Below are positions 16,243 to 25,371 of a stretch of DNA of 64,000 nt, piece by piece; the first letter of the stretch is position 1; every line of letters begins with the position of its first letter. Both the position numbers and the translations under genes were made by a program. Below the pieces are notes generated by a model. The model was not told the origin of the DNA. It worked only from the letters and a program-made list of their open reading frames with translations, and did no database searches. The stretch is taken from NCBI RefSeq assembly GCF_902829295.1, contig NZ_CADEPL010000010.1, positions 88,193-152,192 of the forward strand. Reading direction: 5' to 3'. The stretch is from Vogesella oryzae (lineage in GTDB: Bacteria > Pseudomonadota > Gammaproteobacteria > Burkholderiales > Chromobacteriaceae).

Positions 16243-17739
16243 ATGCTGCAACAACCGATTCCGTTGCCGCGCGATATACCGCGGCCTAAAGAGCAGATCC
16301 TCGTCAACATCACGCCGCAGGAAACGCGGGTGGCGGTGCTGGAGGACGCCATCGTGCAGGAGCTGCACATCGAGCGCTCCGCCAGTCGCGGCATCGTCGG
16401 CAACATCTATCTGGGCCAGGTCAAGCGCGTGCTGCCGGGGATGCAGAGCGCCTTCATCGAGATCGGCCTGGAGCGCGCCGCCTTCCTGCACATCGCCGAC
16501 GTGCTGGAGCAGCGCCAGCATCCGTCCGAGCCGCAGCGCATCGAGAAGATGCTGTTCGAAGGCCAGACCGTGCTGGTGCAGGTGATCAAGGACCCGATCG
16601 GTACCAAGGGTGCCCGCTTGTCGACCCAGATCAGTCTGGCCGGTCGCTTTCTGGTGCATCTGCCGCAGGAAGAACACATCGGTATCTCGCAGAAGATCGA
16701 GCAGGAAGCCGACCGTCTCAGCCTGAAGTCGCGGCTGGAAAAACTGCTGCCGGATGGCGCGCCGCGCGGCTACATCATCCGCACCAGCGCCGAGACGGCG
16801 ACGGATGACGAGCTGACCGCCGACATCGATTACCTGTCCAAACTGTGGGCCGATATCCGCCACAAGTCGCAGCATCTGCCGGCGCAAAGCCTGCTGTACG
16901 AAGACCTGCCGCTGGCGGTGCGCGTGCTGCGCGATATGGTCAGCGACTTTACCGAGAAGGTGATCGTCGACTCCACCGAGAACTACGGCAAGATGGTGGA
17001 GTTTGCCGAGGCGTATGTGCAATCGGCGGTGGCCAAGATCGAGCGCTACAGCGGCGAGCGCCCGCTGTTCGAGCTGCACGGCATCGAGACCGAGATCGAC
17101 AAGGCACTATCGCGTCGCGTCAACCTGAAGTTCGGCGGCTACCTGATCATCGACCAGACCGAGGCGATGACCACTATCGACGTCAACACCGGCGGTTTTG
17201 TCGGCAACCGCAACTTCGACGAAACCATCTTCAAAACCAACCTGGAAGCCACGCTGTCGCTGGCGCGCCAGCTGCGGCTACGCAACCTCGGCGGCATCAT
17301 CATCGTCGACTTCATCGACATGGACAGCGAGGAACACCGTAGCGCGGTGCTGGCCGAGCTGGCCAAGGCGCTGGCGCGCGACCGCACCCGTGTAACGCTG
17401 AACGGTTTCACCAGCCTGGGCTCAGTGGAAATCACCCGCAAGCGCACACGCGAGAGCCTGGCACACGTACTGTGCGAACCATGTCCTACCTGCCAGGGGC
17501 GTGGCGAGATTAAGACTGCGCAGACGGTGTGTTACGAGATCCAGCGCGAGATCGTGCGTGAGACACGCCGCTTCGACGCCAAGGGCTTCCGCATCCTCGG
17601 CTCGCAGAACGTGATCGACATGCTGCTGGACGAGGAGTCGCAGAGCCTGGCCATGCTGATCGACTTCATTGGCAAGCCGATTTCGCTGTCGGTGGAAAGC
17701 AGCTACAGCCAGGAACAGTTCGACGTGGTGCTGTTGTAG
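16243..17739 (+). CDS. rng: Ribonuclease G
   Basis: A 498-residue RNase E/G family endoribonuclease without the long C-terminal scaffold of RNase E. The S1 domain lies at about 30-130 (GNIYLGQVKRVLPGMQSAFI). The catalytic DNase-I-like region has DQTEAMTTIDVNTGGF and IVDFIDMD, giving the Mg-binding Asp residues. The zinc-link CPTCQGRG follows. RNase G matures the 5' end of 16S rRNA and degrades some mRNAs. The GGAG upstream of the ATG supports the start. It may be co-transcribed with maf. Confidence 0.95.
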   Translation: MLQQPIPLPRDIPRPKEQILVNITPQETRVAVLEDAIVQELHIERSASRGIVGNIYLGQVKRVLPGMQSAFIEIGLERAAFLHIADVLEQRQHPSEPQRIEKMLFEGQTVLVQVIKDPIGTKGARLSTQISLAGRFLVHLPQEEHIGISQKIEQEADRLSLKSRLEKLLPDGAPRGYIIRTSAETATDDELTADIDYLSKLWADIRHKSQHLPAQSLLYEDLPLAVRVLRDMVSDFTEKVIVDSTENYGKMVEFAEAYVQSAVAKIERYSGERPLFELHGIETEIDKALSRRVNLKFGGYLIIDQTEAMTTIDVNTGGFVGNRNFDETIFKTNLEATLSLARQLRLRNLGGIIIVDFIDMDSEEHRSAVLAELAKALARDRTRVTLNGFTSLGSVEITRKRTRESLAHVLCEPCPTCQGRGEIKTAQTVCYEIQREIVRETRRFDAKGFRILGSQNVIDMLLDEESQSLAMLIDFIGKPISLSVESSYSQEQFDVVLL

Positions 17740-17875
17740 CGTTGGCCACCCGCCGCGCAATTGGCGGCGATGGCTGCTTGCCGTTGCCGGCCGGTGGCCC
17801 CAGATTAAAGGGTGGTGGCGGCGCCTTGCCGGTTCGGGCCGGCAAGGTTAGCCGCATGTATCAGGAGTAGCTTGT

Positions 17876-18658
17876 ATGACCGAAGTAAACCGCGACCCGC
17901 TGTGGGAGTCCATTCGCCAGGAGGCGGAGCAGGCGGCACGTGACGAACCGCTGCTGGCCAGCTTCCTGCACATGACGGTGCTGCGTCACAGCACGCTGGA
18001 AGACGTGCTGGCCTTCCACCTGTCCAGCAAACTGGCCAGCCCGGTGATGGACGCGCGCGCGCTGCTGGAACTGTTCCGCGAGGCCTATGCGGCCAACGCC
18101 GGCATTATCGAGGCAGCGCGTGCCGACATTACCGCCTGCTTCGAGCGCGACCCGGCCTGCGACAGCTATTCCACTCCGTTGTTGTACTTCAAGGGTTTTC
18201 ATGCCATCCAGAGCCAGCGCATCACCCACTGGCTGTGGCAGCAGGGCAGAAAGACGCTGGCGTATTTCTTGCAAAACCGCATTTCCGAGGTAATGAGTGC
18301 GGATATTCACCCGGCAGCCAAAATCGGCCACGGTGTCATGCTGGATCACGGTACCGGCGTGGTAGTGGGCGAGACCGCGGTGATCGGCAACAATGTGTCG
18401 ATGCTGCATGGTGTCACCCTGGGCGGCTCCGGCAAGGAGCGCGGCGACCGTCACCCCAAGATCGGCGACGGCGTGATGCTGGGTGCCGGCGCCTCGGTGC
18501 TGGGCAACATCCATGTTGGCGAATGTGCCAAGGTGGGCGCCGGTAGCGTGGTGCTGGACGATGTGCCGGCGCATACCACGGTGGCGGGCGTACCGGCCAA
18601 GGTGGTGGCGCAGCTTTGTCCGGGTACCCCGGCACTAGACATGGACCAGCGCGTCTGA
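17876..18658 (+). CDS. cysE: Serine O-acetyltransferase
   Basis: A 260-residue enzyme. The N-terminal helical domain (~1-140) is followed by left-handed beta-helix hexapeptide repeats (~145-240) with DIHPAAKIGHGVMLDHGTG and GGSGKERGDRHPKIGDGV, the CysE active-site region with catalytic His in LDHGTG. It makes O-acetylserine from serine and acetyl-CoA, the first step of cysteine synthesis. The short C-terminal tail, which usually carries the cysteine-inhibition and CysK-binding Ile, ends DMDQRV here, so docking to CysK may differ. AGGAG precedes the start. Confidence 0.94.
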   Translation: MTEVNRDPLWESIRQEAEQAARDEPLLASFLHMTVLRHSTLEDVLAFHLSSKLASPVMDARALLELFREAYAANAGIIEAARADITACFERDPACDSYSTPLLYFKGFHAIQSQRITHWLWQQGRKTLAYFLQNRISEVMSADIHPAAKIGHGVMLDHGTGVVVGETAVIGNNVSMLHGVTLGGSGKERGDRHPKIGDGVMLGAGASVLGNIHVGECAKVGAGSVVLDDVPAHTTVAGVPAKVVAQLCPGTPALDMDQRV

Positions 18659-18677
18659 GCTGATGCGATGGACAACA

Positions 18678-18709
18678 AGCCGTGTGGCGCAAGCTGCACG
18701 GCTTTTTTA
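18678..18709 (+). terminator. Rho-independent terminator of cysE
   Basis: Arms AGCCGTG and CACGGCT flank a 12-base loop, followed by TTTTTTAT, 20 bases after the cysE stop codon. Confidence 0.88.
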
Positions 18710-19016
18710 TTGGCTAGCGTGTTACTGGCAATTACAACAAATGCTATTGGCGTTGCCTTTGGTATTGCTGGTGCGTATCGGCTGCCATCGGCACTTGCTG
18801 CGGTATTGCCGGTGGTTACCGACTAAATACCAGCAAAAACAGCCAGCTATGCCATATTGCTTAAATGTGGCGGTAGCCGTGAAGTGTCGCAATGAAAATG
18901 CCAATGGAAAGTCATATTGGGTGCTTTTCTTGCGCGCCGGCAGCGCGTAGAATCCGCCGCCTTTGCATGTGCCGCCACAAGGTTGGCCGCATGCCGCCCG
19001 ACACAGGACAGACATC
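18710..19016. other. AT-richer intergenic region before the 2OG oxygenase gene
   Basis: About 300 bases with clearly lower GC than the flanks. A short frame from 18668 to 18826 could encode a 52-residue hydrophobic peptide, but it runs through the cysE terminator and has no ribosome site. Near the right end TAGAAT (18949-18954) resembles a -10 element for the downstream gene, with a poor -35. One GTTGGCCGC copy lies at 18982. No RNA gene is recognisable. Confidence 0.5.
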
Positions 19017-19859
19017 ATGAACGTACGCGTTGTCGATTACCGTGCCGCCGACGCGGCCGAACAGTTCACCCGCTCGCTGCACGAAACCGGCTTCGGCGTG
19101 CTGGTCAACCATCCCATTCCGCAAGACTTGGTGGAAAAGATCTACCGCGACTGGCTGGCGTTCTTCGGCAGCGAACAGAAGCACGATTTCGCCTTCTCGG
19201 TAGAGAAGCAGGACGGCTACTTTTCGCCGGAGATCTCCGAAACCGCCAAGGGCCACACCCAGAAGGACATCAAGGAGTACTTCCACATCTACCCGTGGGG
19301 ACGCATCCCGGCGCAGCTCAAAGACGACGCCATGCGTTACTACGACACCGCCAATACCCTGGCGCAGGAACTGCTGGGCTGGGTGGAGCAGTACACGCCG
19401 GCCGACATCGCCGCCCACTACAGCGAGCCGCTGTCCGGCATGATCAAGGGCAGTGACAAGACCCTGCTGCGCGTGCTGCGCTACCCGCCGCTGACCGGCA
19501 ACGAGCCGGCCGGCTCGCTGCGCGCCGCCGCACACGGCGACATCAACCTGCTGACCATCCTGCCGGCGGCCAACGAGCCGGGCCTGCAGGTGCAGGACAT
19601 GAATGGCAACTGGGTCGATGTGCCGTGCGATTTCGGCATGCTGATCATCAATATCGGCGACATGCTGTGCGAGGCCTCGCGTGGTTACTACCCGTCCACC
19701 CAGCATCGGGTGGTGAACCCCAGCGGCGAAGGCGCCAGCAAGAGCCGCGTGTCGCTGCCCTTGTTCCTGCACCCGCGCGATGAGGTGGTGCTGTCCGAGC
19801 GCTATACCGCCGGCGAATACCTGAACGAGCGCCTGCGCGAACTGGGCGTGAAAATGTAA
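19017..19859 (+). CDS. 2-oxoglutarate/Fe(II)-dependent oxygenase (isopenicillin-N-synthase-like)
   Basis: A 280-residue protein. The iron triad is visible: His and Asp in AAAHGDINLLTIL and the distal His in STQHRVVNP. The Arg of KSRVSLPLF should bind 2-oxoglutarate. The N-terminal half (TGFGVLVNHPIP) matches the DIOX_N domain. Bacterial members oxidise varied small molecules and the substrate is unknown here. The ATG at 19017 lies 63 bases downstream of a TAGAAT -10-like box; an earlier in-frame start has no support. It is flanked by terminators and so probably monocistronic. Confidence 0.87.
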   Translation: MNVRVVDYRAADAAEQFTRSLHETGFGVLVNHPIPQDLVEKIYRDWLAFFGSEQKHDFAFSVEKQDGYFSPEISETAKGHTQKDIKEYFHIYPWGRIPAQLKDDAMRYYDTANTLAQELLGWVEQYTPADIAAHYSEPLSGMIKGSDKTLLRVLRYPPLTGNEPAGSLRAAAHGDINLLTILPAANEPGLQVQDMNGNWVDVPCDFGMLIINIGDMLCEASRGYYPSTQHRVVNPSGEGASKSRVSLPLFLHPRDEVVLSERYTAGEYLNERLRELGVKM

Positions 19860-19909
19860 GGTTGGCAGTATGGCTGTGGTCAGGGTTGGCCGCAGGCGAT
19901 AGGGAAGCC

Positions 19910-19940
19910 AAAGGGCAGGCCGCATGGTCTGCCCTTTGTG
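19910..19940 (+). terminator. Terminator hairpin after the 2OG oxygenase gene
   Basis: Arms AAAGGGCAG and CTGCCCTTT flank a 10-base loop. The following run is short (TTTGTG). A GTTGGCCGC copy lies just upstream at 19885. Confidence 0.7.
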
Positions 19941-20036
19941 CATTCCGGACGGCAGCACGGAATGTATCCGTATTGTGTAAAATCCGGTGCTTTCCAGATA
20001 CCCAGTTCGCCGGCTTGTGGCTGGCGAAGACACCTC

Positions 20037-22112
20037 ATGCCGCTGTTTCCCCGTCCTGCTGCTTCGCCCGCTTACCGTGCCGACATCGATGGCTTGCGTG
20101 CCATTGCCGTGCTGGCTGTTATTGCCTATCACATCGGGATTCCCGGCCTGTCTGGCGGTTTTGTCGGTGTGGACATCTTCTTCGTGATTTCCGGCTACCT
20201 GATCAGCGGTCTGTTGCAGCAGGAGTTGCTGGCGCACGGGCGGGTGCAATTCGCGGCGTTCTTTGCGCGCCGTATCCGCCGGCTGGGGCCGGCCCTGGTG
20301 CTGGTAACCCTGTGTACCCTGCTGGCTGGGTATGTGCTGTTGCTGCCGGACAATGCCAATTCGCTGGGACGCGAGGCGCGGGCGGTGGTCACCCTGTCGG
20401 CCAACCACCACTTTCTGGCGCATGCCTTCGACTACTTCAATGCGGCCACCGATCTGAAGCCGCTGCTGCATACCTGGTCGCTGGCGGTGGAGGAGCAGTA
20501 TTACCTGGTCTGGCCATTGCTGATGCTGGCGGCCTGGCGCTGGGGCGGCAACAGTTTGCGGGTAGTACGCCTGACCCTGGCTGCGGTGTTGCTGTCTTCC
20601 TGGCTGCTATGTCTGTACCTGTCATGGCACAACATGCCGATGGCGTTCTACCTGATGCCAACCCGGGCCTGGGAGTTTGCTGCCGGCGGCCTGCTGGCTC
20701 TGGCACCGGCTACCCGCTGGCGCGGCGAGGGCATGCTGGCCCTGCTGCTGGGACTGGCCGGCGCCGCGCTGACACTGGGTGCCATCCTGCTGTTTGACGA
20801 GCATCGCATGGTGTTTCCGGGTCTGGCCGCCAGCCTGCCGGTACTTGGCGCCGTGCTGCTGATTGCCGCCGGCGAGCTGTCTCCGCGCAACGCGGTCAGC
20901 CGGCTGCTATCAACCCGGGTGCTGACTGCCGCCGGTTTGCTGTCCTACAGCTGGTACCTGTGGCACCAGCCATTGCTGGCGCTGGGGCGCAGTTACAACG
21001 TCGGCGAGCGGGCATTGGGGCAGGATCTGTTGCTGGGCGGCGGGCTGTCGCTGCTGCTGGCCTGGCTGACTTATCGCTGGCTGGAGCAGCCGTTGCGCCA
21101 GCGGCGGCCCGGCGCGTTCCGTACCGACAAGCAGACGCTCAAGGCCGGTCTGGCGATGTCGCTGGCGGTGTGGCTGGCGGGAACGGCGGCAATGTATCTG
21201 CCGGCCAAGTACCCGTTGCCGGCGCAGCAGAAACTGATGCGGATGATGGCGGATGGACCGGCATTGCCTGGCGGCTGCGGCATGCCCAAGGACGGTGTGC
21301 CGCTGCCGGCGGCCAGCAGCTGCCGGGTAGGTGCGGCCAACGCCCCGTTGCGACTGCTGGCATGGGGGGATTCCCATACCGACCACTCGTTCCCGATGTA
21401 TCAGCGTCTGGCCGAGCAGCAGGGCATCGCCATCCTGCGCCGCGTCTATCACGGTTGCCCGCCGCTGCCGGATGCGGTGCCGGTGGGCGAGGGCAAGGTG
21501 CGCAGCTGGTGCCTGCGACATAGTCGTGCCGTTATGCAGGAGCTGTCGCAGCTGGCGGCAAGCGGCGTGACCGGGGTGCTGATGAATGTGCGCTGGAATG
21601 GTTACACGGCGTTGCCGGTGGCCGGCAGCCTGTCGATTACCGGTCTGGCGGCGGCAAATGCCGACGGTAGCGCCAGGATCAGCGGCGCCATGCTGGCCGG
21701 CAGTGGCGAACTGGATCGCCCGCATTCATTGCAAGTGCTGCAGGCGAGTCTGGACAAGCTGGCCGGCGAACTGGCACAGCGGCGGCTGAAGCTGGTGCTG
21801 CTGGCGCCGGAGCCGGAATTCCGCCTGCCGGTGACCGAGTGCGTGCTGCGGCGCGGTGCCGATGCCTGCAACGTTGGCCGCACCGAAGTGGATGCCCAGC
21901 GGCGGGACATTGTCGCCATCCTGCAGCGGGTAGCCGCCAGGCATGCCAATGTGCGTGTGTGGGATGGCATAGCCCGTTTCTGTGATGCGACCACCTGTTA
22001 TGCCGCCGATGGCGGGGTGCCGCGGTTCAGCGACCGCAATCACATGCTGGCGACCATGTCGCGCAGCCTGGCCGGCAGTTTTGCCGAGGATTTTTCCTGG
22101 GCCAGCCGCTAG
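20037..22112 (+). CDS. Acyltransferase-3/SGNH membrane O-acyltransferase (OatA/OafB-like)
   Basis: A 691-residue protein. Residues ~1-380 form the acyltransferase-3 membrane domain (about ten hydrophobic segments) with YRADIDGLRAIAVLAVIAYH carrying the conserved catalytic His, and FFVISGYLI. Residues ~430-690 form a periplasmic SGNH domain with WGDSHTDH and, at the end, FSDRNHMLA giving the Asp/His pair. Such proteins move acetyl groups across the membrane onto lipopolysaccharide O-antigen, peptidoglycan or exopolysaccharide. No glycosyltransferase genes are near, so the acceptor is unknown. A TAAAAT -10-like box lies at 19978-19983. Confidence 0.9.
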   Translation: MPLFPRPAASPAYRADIDGLRAIAVLAVIAYHIGIPGLSGGFVGVDIFFVISGYLISGLLQQELLAHGRVQFAAFFARRIRRLGPALVLVTLCTLLAGYVLLLPDNANSLGREARAVVTLSANHHFLAHAFDYFNAATDLKPLLHTWSLAVEEQYYLVWPLLMLAAWRWGGNSLRVVRLTLAAVLLSSWLLCLYLSWHNMPMAFYLMPTRAWEFAAGGLLALAPATRWRGEGMLALLLGLAGAALTLGAILLFDEHRMVFPGLAASLPVLGAVLLIAAGELSPRNAVSRLLSTRVLTAAGLLSYSWYLWHQPLLALGRSYNVGERALGQDLLLGGGLSLLLAWLTYRWLEQPLRQRRPGAFRTDKQTLKAGLAMSLAVWLAGTAAMYLPAKYPLPAQQKLMRMMADGPALPGGCGMPKDGVPLPAASSCRVGAANAPLRLLAWGDSHTDHSFPMYQRLAEQQGIAILRRVYHGCPPLPDAVPVGEGKVRSWCLRHSRAVMQELSQLAASGVTGVLMNVRWNGYTALPVAGSLSITGLAAANADGSARISGAMLAGSGELDRPHSLQVLQASLDKLAGELAQRRLKLVLLAPEPEFRLPVTECVLRRGADACNVGRTEVDAQRRDIVAILQRVAARHANVRVWDGIARFCDATTCYAADGGVPRFSDRNHMLATMSRSLAGSFAEDFSWASR

Positions 22113-22171
22113 ATTGATATTTATCCGCTATTATCTGATGAAGTAATTCAATTTTGGCTATTGATCTATGT

Positions 22172-22201
22172 TGGCTATCATCGACTTGTGTTTGATAGCC
22201 A
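22172..22201 (+). promoter_or_regulatory. Leader hairpin upstream of the DUF2061 gene
   Basis: Arms TGGCTATCA and TGATAGCCA flank a 12-base loop, ending 14 bases before the DUF2061 start codon. A further TTGGCTAT copy lies 18 bases upstream of the left arm. It may be an operator or mRNA structure covering the ribosome site; no function is known. Confidence 0.45.
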
Positions 22202-22215
22202 GCAAAGGCGCCGCC

Positions 22216-22446
22216 ATGATCAAGACCATCACCTTCGCCATCTGCCATTTCAGCGTGGCATTCAGTGTGGCCTATCTGCTCACTGGCAGTTTCGGTGTTG
22301 CCAGCTTGCTGGCGCTGGTGGAGCCCATGGTCAATACCGTGGCCTACTATTTTCACGAAAAAGCATGGGACAAGCTGCGCGCCGGCAAGCGGCGGGTTGC
22401 GGATGACGGCACTGCGGGGCATCGCGGCCTGTTTCATGCACACTAA
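22216..22446 (+). CDS. Small DUF2061 membrane protein
   Basis: A 76-residue protein. The segment KTITFAICHFSVAFSVAYLL, followed by VEPMVNTVAYYFHEKAWDK, matches the DUF2061 family of small two-helix membrane proteins of unknown function. The charged C-terminal tail (GKRRVADDG) should face the cytoplasm. The ATG at 22216 was preferred over one 48 bases earlier because DUF2061 proteins start at this point and the earlier Met would run through the hairpin. Confidence 0.75.
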   Translation: MIKTITFAICHFSVAFSVAYLLTGSFGVASLLALVEPMVNTVAYYFHEKAWDKLRAGKRRVADDGTAGHRGLFHAH

Positions 22447-22532
22447 GCGCCGGGATCTCGGTTTAGTTAAATCGATAACTGCAAGCTTGCGTGCTTGCTA
22501 GTATGGCCATTCGTTCCTAGCGGATAGTTACC

Positions 22533-23102
22533 ATGCTTGTTCCCGTTTCCTCTTCACCGGTCGCTCTCATCATCATCGACATGCAGCAAGGCATGCGTCG
22601 CATGCCGGCCGAGTCGCGCAACAACCCGCAGGCCGAGGCCGTCATCCTGCGTCTGCTGAGCGCATGGCGCGCGGCCGGGCAAACCGTGGTACATGTGCGG
22701 CATATGTCGCTGACACCCGGCTCGCCCTTCTGGCCTGGGCAGGATGGCGCCGAGTTCCAGCCGGAGCTGCAGCCGCTGCCGGGCGAGCATGTGCAGGAAA
22801 AGAATGTGCCGGATGTTTTCACCCACAGCCAGTTGGAACGCTGGTTGCGCGTGCGCGGCATTCAGCGCATCGTCATTACCGGGGTCAGCACCAACAACTC
22901 GGTGGAGGCTTGTGCCCGCAGCGCCGGCAATCTCGGCTTTGACACCCTGGTAGTAGCAGATGGCTGTTACGCCTACGCCAAAACGGATTTCGACGGCGTG
23001 CCGCGCAGCGCGCAGGAGGTGCATGCCATGGCGCTGGCCAATCTGCATGGCGAGTATGCGCAGGTGATCGGCAGCGAGGCGGCGCTGGCACTGCTGGCTT
23101 GA
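22533..23102 (+). CDS. Isochorismatase-like hydrolase lacking the usual catalytic cysteine
   Basis: A 189-residue alpha/beta protein of the isochorismatase superfamily. The catalytic Asp is in LIIIDMQQGM and the catalytic Lys in EKNVPDVF. The third position, normally Cys in GxxTNxCVE, reads GVSTNNSVEAC, so Ser replaces the nucleophile and a Cys sits three residues later. True isochorismatases also lack this Cys, but nothing else suggests siderophore synthesis. It could be a non-amidase hydrolase of the superfamily. A GCAAGC/GCTTGC inverted repeat lies at 22481-22498, ahead of a TAGTAT box. Confidence 0.8.
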   Translation: MLVPVSSSPVALIIIDMQQGMRRMPAESRNNPQAEAVILRLLSAWRAAGQTVVHVRHMSLTPGSPFWPGQDGAEFQPELQPLPGEHVQEKNVPDVFTHSQLERWLRVRGIQRIVITGVSTNNSVEACARSAGNLGFDTLVVADGCYAYAKTDFDGVPRSAQEVHAMALANLHGEYAQVIGSEAALALLA

Positions 23103-23186
23103 GCCAATAGCGACCAAGGTTGGCCGCAGGGGGGCAGTGGCGCTGGTGTAGAATGCAACAATTGTTTCTCTACCCGCCCGTGCCCC

Positions 23187-25340
23187 ATGAACGACAAGCT
23201 GCTCGCCGGCCTTAATCCCGAACAACTCTCCGCCGTTACCTGGCCCGCCAAGAGCGCGCTGGTGCTGGCTGGCGCCGGCAGCGGCAAGACGCGGGTGCTC
23301 ACCACCCGCATCGCCTGGCTGCTGTCCACCGGCCAGGCCAGTCCGGCCAGCGTGCTGGCGGTGACCTTTACCAACAAGGCGGCGCGCGAGATGCAGACCC
23401 GCCTGGCGGCGATGATTCCGGTCAACGTCAAGGCGATGTGGATCGGCACCTTCCACGGCCTGTGCAACCGGCTGCTGCGCATCCACTACCGCGATGCCGG
23501 CCTGCCGCAGACCTTCCAGATTCTGGACTCCGGCGAACAACAGTCCGCCATCAAGCGGCTGCTGAAGGCGCTGGATGTGTCGGACGAAAAATTCCCGCCC
23601 AAGGCGGTACAGCAGTTCATCAATGGCAACAAGGAAGCCGGTGTGCGCGCCCATGCGCTGCCGGCGGCGATGAACCCGTACGAGGCCAAGCTGATCGAGC
23701 TGTATGCCGCCTACGACGCGCAGTGCAACCGCGAAGGCGTGGCCGATTTCGCCGAGCTGCTGCTGCGCAGTTACGAGCTGCTGTCGCGCAACGAGGCGTT
23801 GGCCGCACACTACCGCGAGCGCTTCCGCCATGTGCTGGTGGACGAATTCCAGGATACCAACCGCCTGCAGTACGCCTGGCTCAAGCTGCTGGCCGGCAGC
23901 GACAACGCGCTGTTTGCGGTCGGCGACGACGACCAGTCGATCTACGCTTTCCGCGGTGCCGAAGTCGGCAATATGCATGCGCTGCTGCGCGATTACGGCA
24001 TCAGTGCGCCGATCCGGCTGGAACAGAACTACCGCTCCGCCGGCACCATCCTCGATGCGGCCAACGCGCTGATCGAGCACAACGACGGCCGCCTCGGCAA
24101 ACAGCTGTGGACCGATGCCGGTGCCGGCGATCCGATCCGCGTGTTCGAGGGATTCAGCGACGGCGAGGAAGCGCAGTTCATTGTCGACGAGGTGAAGTCC
24201 TTGCAGCGCGACGGCTGGAACCTGTCCGATATGGCGGTGCTGTACCGCTCCAACGCGCAGTCGCGGATTCTGGAGCACGTGCTGGTGCAAGCTGGCGTGC
24301 CGTATCGCATCTACGGCGGACTGCGCTTTTTCGAGCGCCAGGAAATCAAGCATGCGCTGGCCTATCTGCGGCTGGCGGTAAACCCGGATGACGACAACGC
24401 GCTGCTGCGGGTAATCAACGTGCCGGCGCGCGGCATCGGCGCGCGCACGGTGGAAAACCTGCAGACCGCCAGCCGCGAACGCGGCATCAGCCTGTGGCAG
24501 GCGGCTTGCGGTGCCGGTGGTGGCCGTACCGGCGGCAAGGTGGCCGAATTCGTACTGCTGGTGGAACAACTGCGCGCCCGTTGCGAGCATCTGTCGCTGG
24601 CGGAGCAGATCAGCCTGGTGGTGGATGACTCCGGTCTGCGCGCGATGTACGAGGCCGACCGCAAGGAAGGCGAAGAGCGGCTGGCCAACCTCGACGAACT
24701 GGTGAATGCCGCGCTGGGTTTCCTGCCGCACGAGCCGGAACTGGCGGTGGTGGAGTTCCTGACCCAGGCCAGCCTGGAAGCCGGCGACCATCAGGCCGAT
24801 GCCAGCGAGGACGCGCTGCAGCTGATGACGGTGCACGCCTCCAAGGGCCTGGAATTCGATGCGGTATTCATCGGCGGGCTGGAAGAAGGGCTGTTCCCGC
24901 ACGAGAACAGCTTCAGTGACAGCAAGGGGCTGCAGGAAGAACGCCGGCTGATGTATGTCGCCATCACCCGCGCCCGCAAGCGGCTGTATTTCTCCTCGGC
25001 ACAGAGCCGCATGCTGCACGGGCAGAGCCGTTACCCGATCCGCTCGCGCTTTGTCGACGAAGTGCCGGCCGCGCTGTTGCAGCACTTGTCTGCTACGGTA
25101 AAAACAGCAGCGCCGCGGCGCAATGCCTGGCAGGACGAACCGGCACCGGCTTTCGTGCGTAACAACAGCATTGCCGGCTGGCGCATCGGCCAGGCGCTGA
25201 GCCACAGCAAGTTCGGCAGTGGCGTGGTGATCAGCGCCGAAGGCGCCGGCGACGATGTGCGCCTGCAGATCAATTTCGCCGAGCATGGCATCAAGTGGCT
25301 GGATTTGCGCTACGCCGCCGACAAACTGACCCCGGCCTGA
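23187..25340 (+). CDS. uvrD: DNA helicase II (UvrD, superfamily 1A)
   Basis: A 717-residue 3'-5' helicase. Motif I (AGAGSGKT) lies at about 28-35, motif II (DEFQDTNRLQ) near 218, GDDDQSIYAFRGA is motif III, and motif VI is YVAITRARKRL near 590. The C-terminal region with HSKFGSGVV and KWLDLRYA is the UvrD-type tail that binds UvrB and RNA polymerase, which sets it apart from Rep. It unwinds DNA in nucleotide-excision and mismatch repair. The start follows the canonical LAGLNPEQ region closely. The length is normal. Confidence 0.95.
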   Translation: MNDKLLAGLNPEQLSAVTWPAKSALVLAGAGSGKTRVLTTRIAWLLSTGQASPASVLAVTFTNKAAREMQTRLAAMIPVNVKAMWIGTFHGLCNRLLRIHYRDAGLPQTFQILDSGEQQSAIKRLLKALDVSDEKFPPKAVQQFINGNKEAGVRAHALPAAMNPYEAKLIELYAAYDAQCNREGVADFAELLLRSYELLSRNEALAAHYRERFRHVLVDEFQDTNRLQYAWLKLLAGSDNALFAVGDDDQSIYAFRGAEVGNMHALLRDYGISAPIRLEQNYRSAGTILDAANALIEHNDGRLGKQLWTDAGAGDPIRVFEGFSDGEEAQFIVDEVKSLQRDGWNLSDMAVLYRSNAQSRILEHVLVQAGVPYRIYGGLRFFERQEIKHALAYLRLAVNPDDDNALLRVINVPARGIGARTVENLQTASRERGISLWQAACGAGGGRTGGKVAEFVLLVEQLRARCEHLSLAEQISLVVDDSGLRAMYEADRKEGEERLANLDELVNAALGFLPHEPELAVVEFLTQASLEAGDHQADASEDALQLMTVHASKGLEFDAVFIGGLEEGLFPHENSFSDSKGLQEERRLMYVAITRARKRLYFSSAQSRMLHGQSRYPIRSRFVDEVPAALLQHLSATVKTAAPRRNAWQDEPAPAFVRNNSIAGWRIGQALSHSKFGSGVVISAEGAGDDVRLQINFAEHGIKWLDLRYAADKLTPA

Positions 25341-25371
25341 TGCGGCCAACCTTCTAGCAACGAGACGCACC

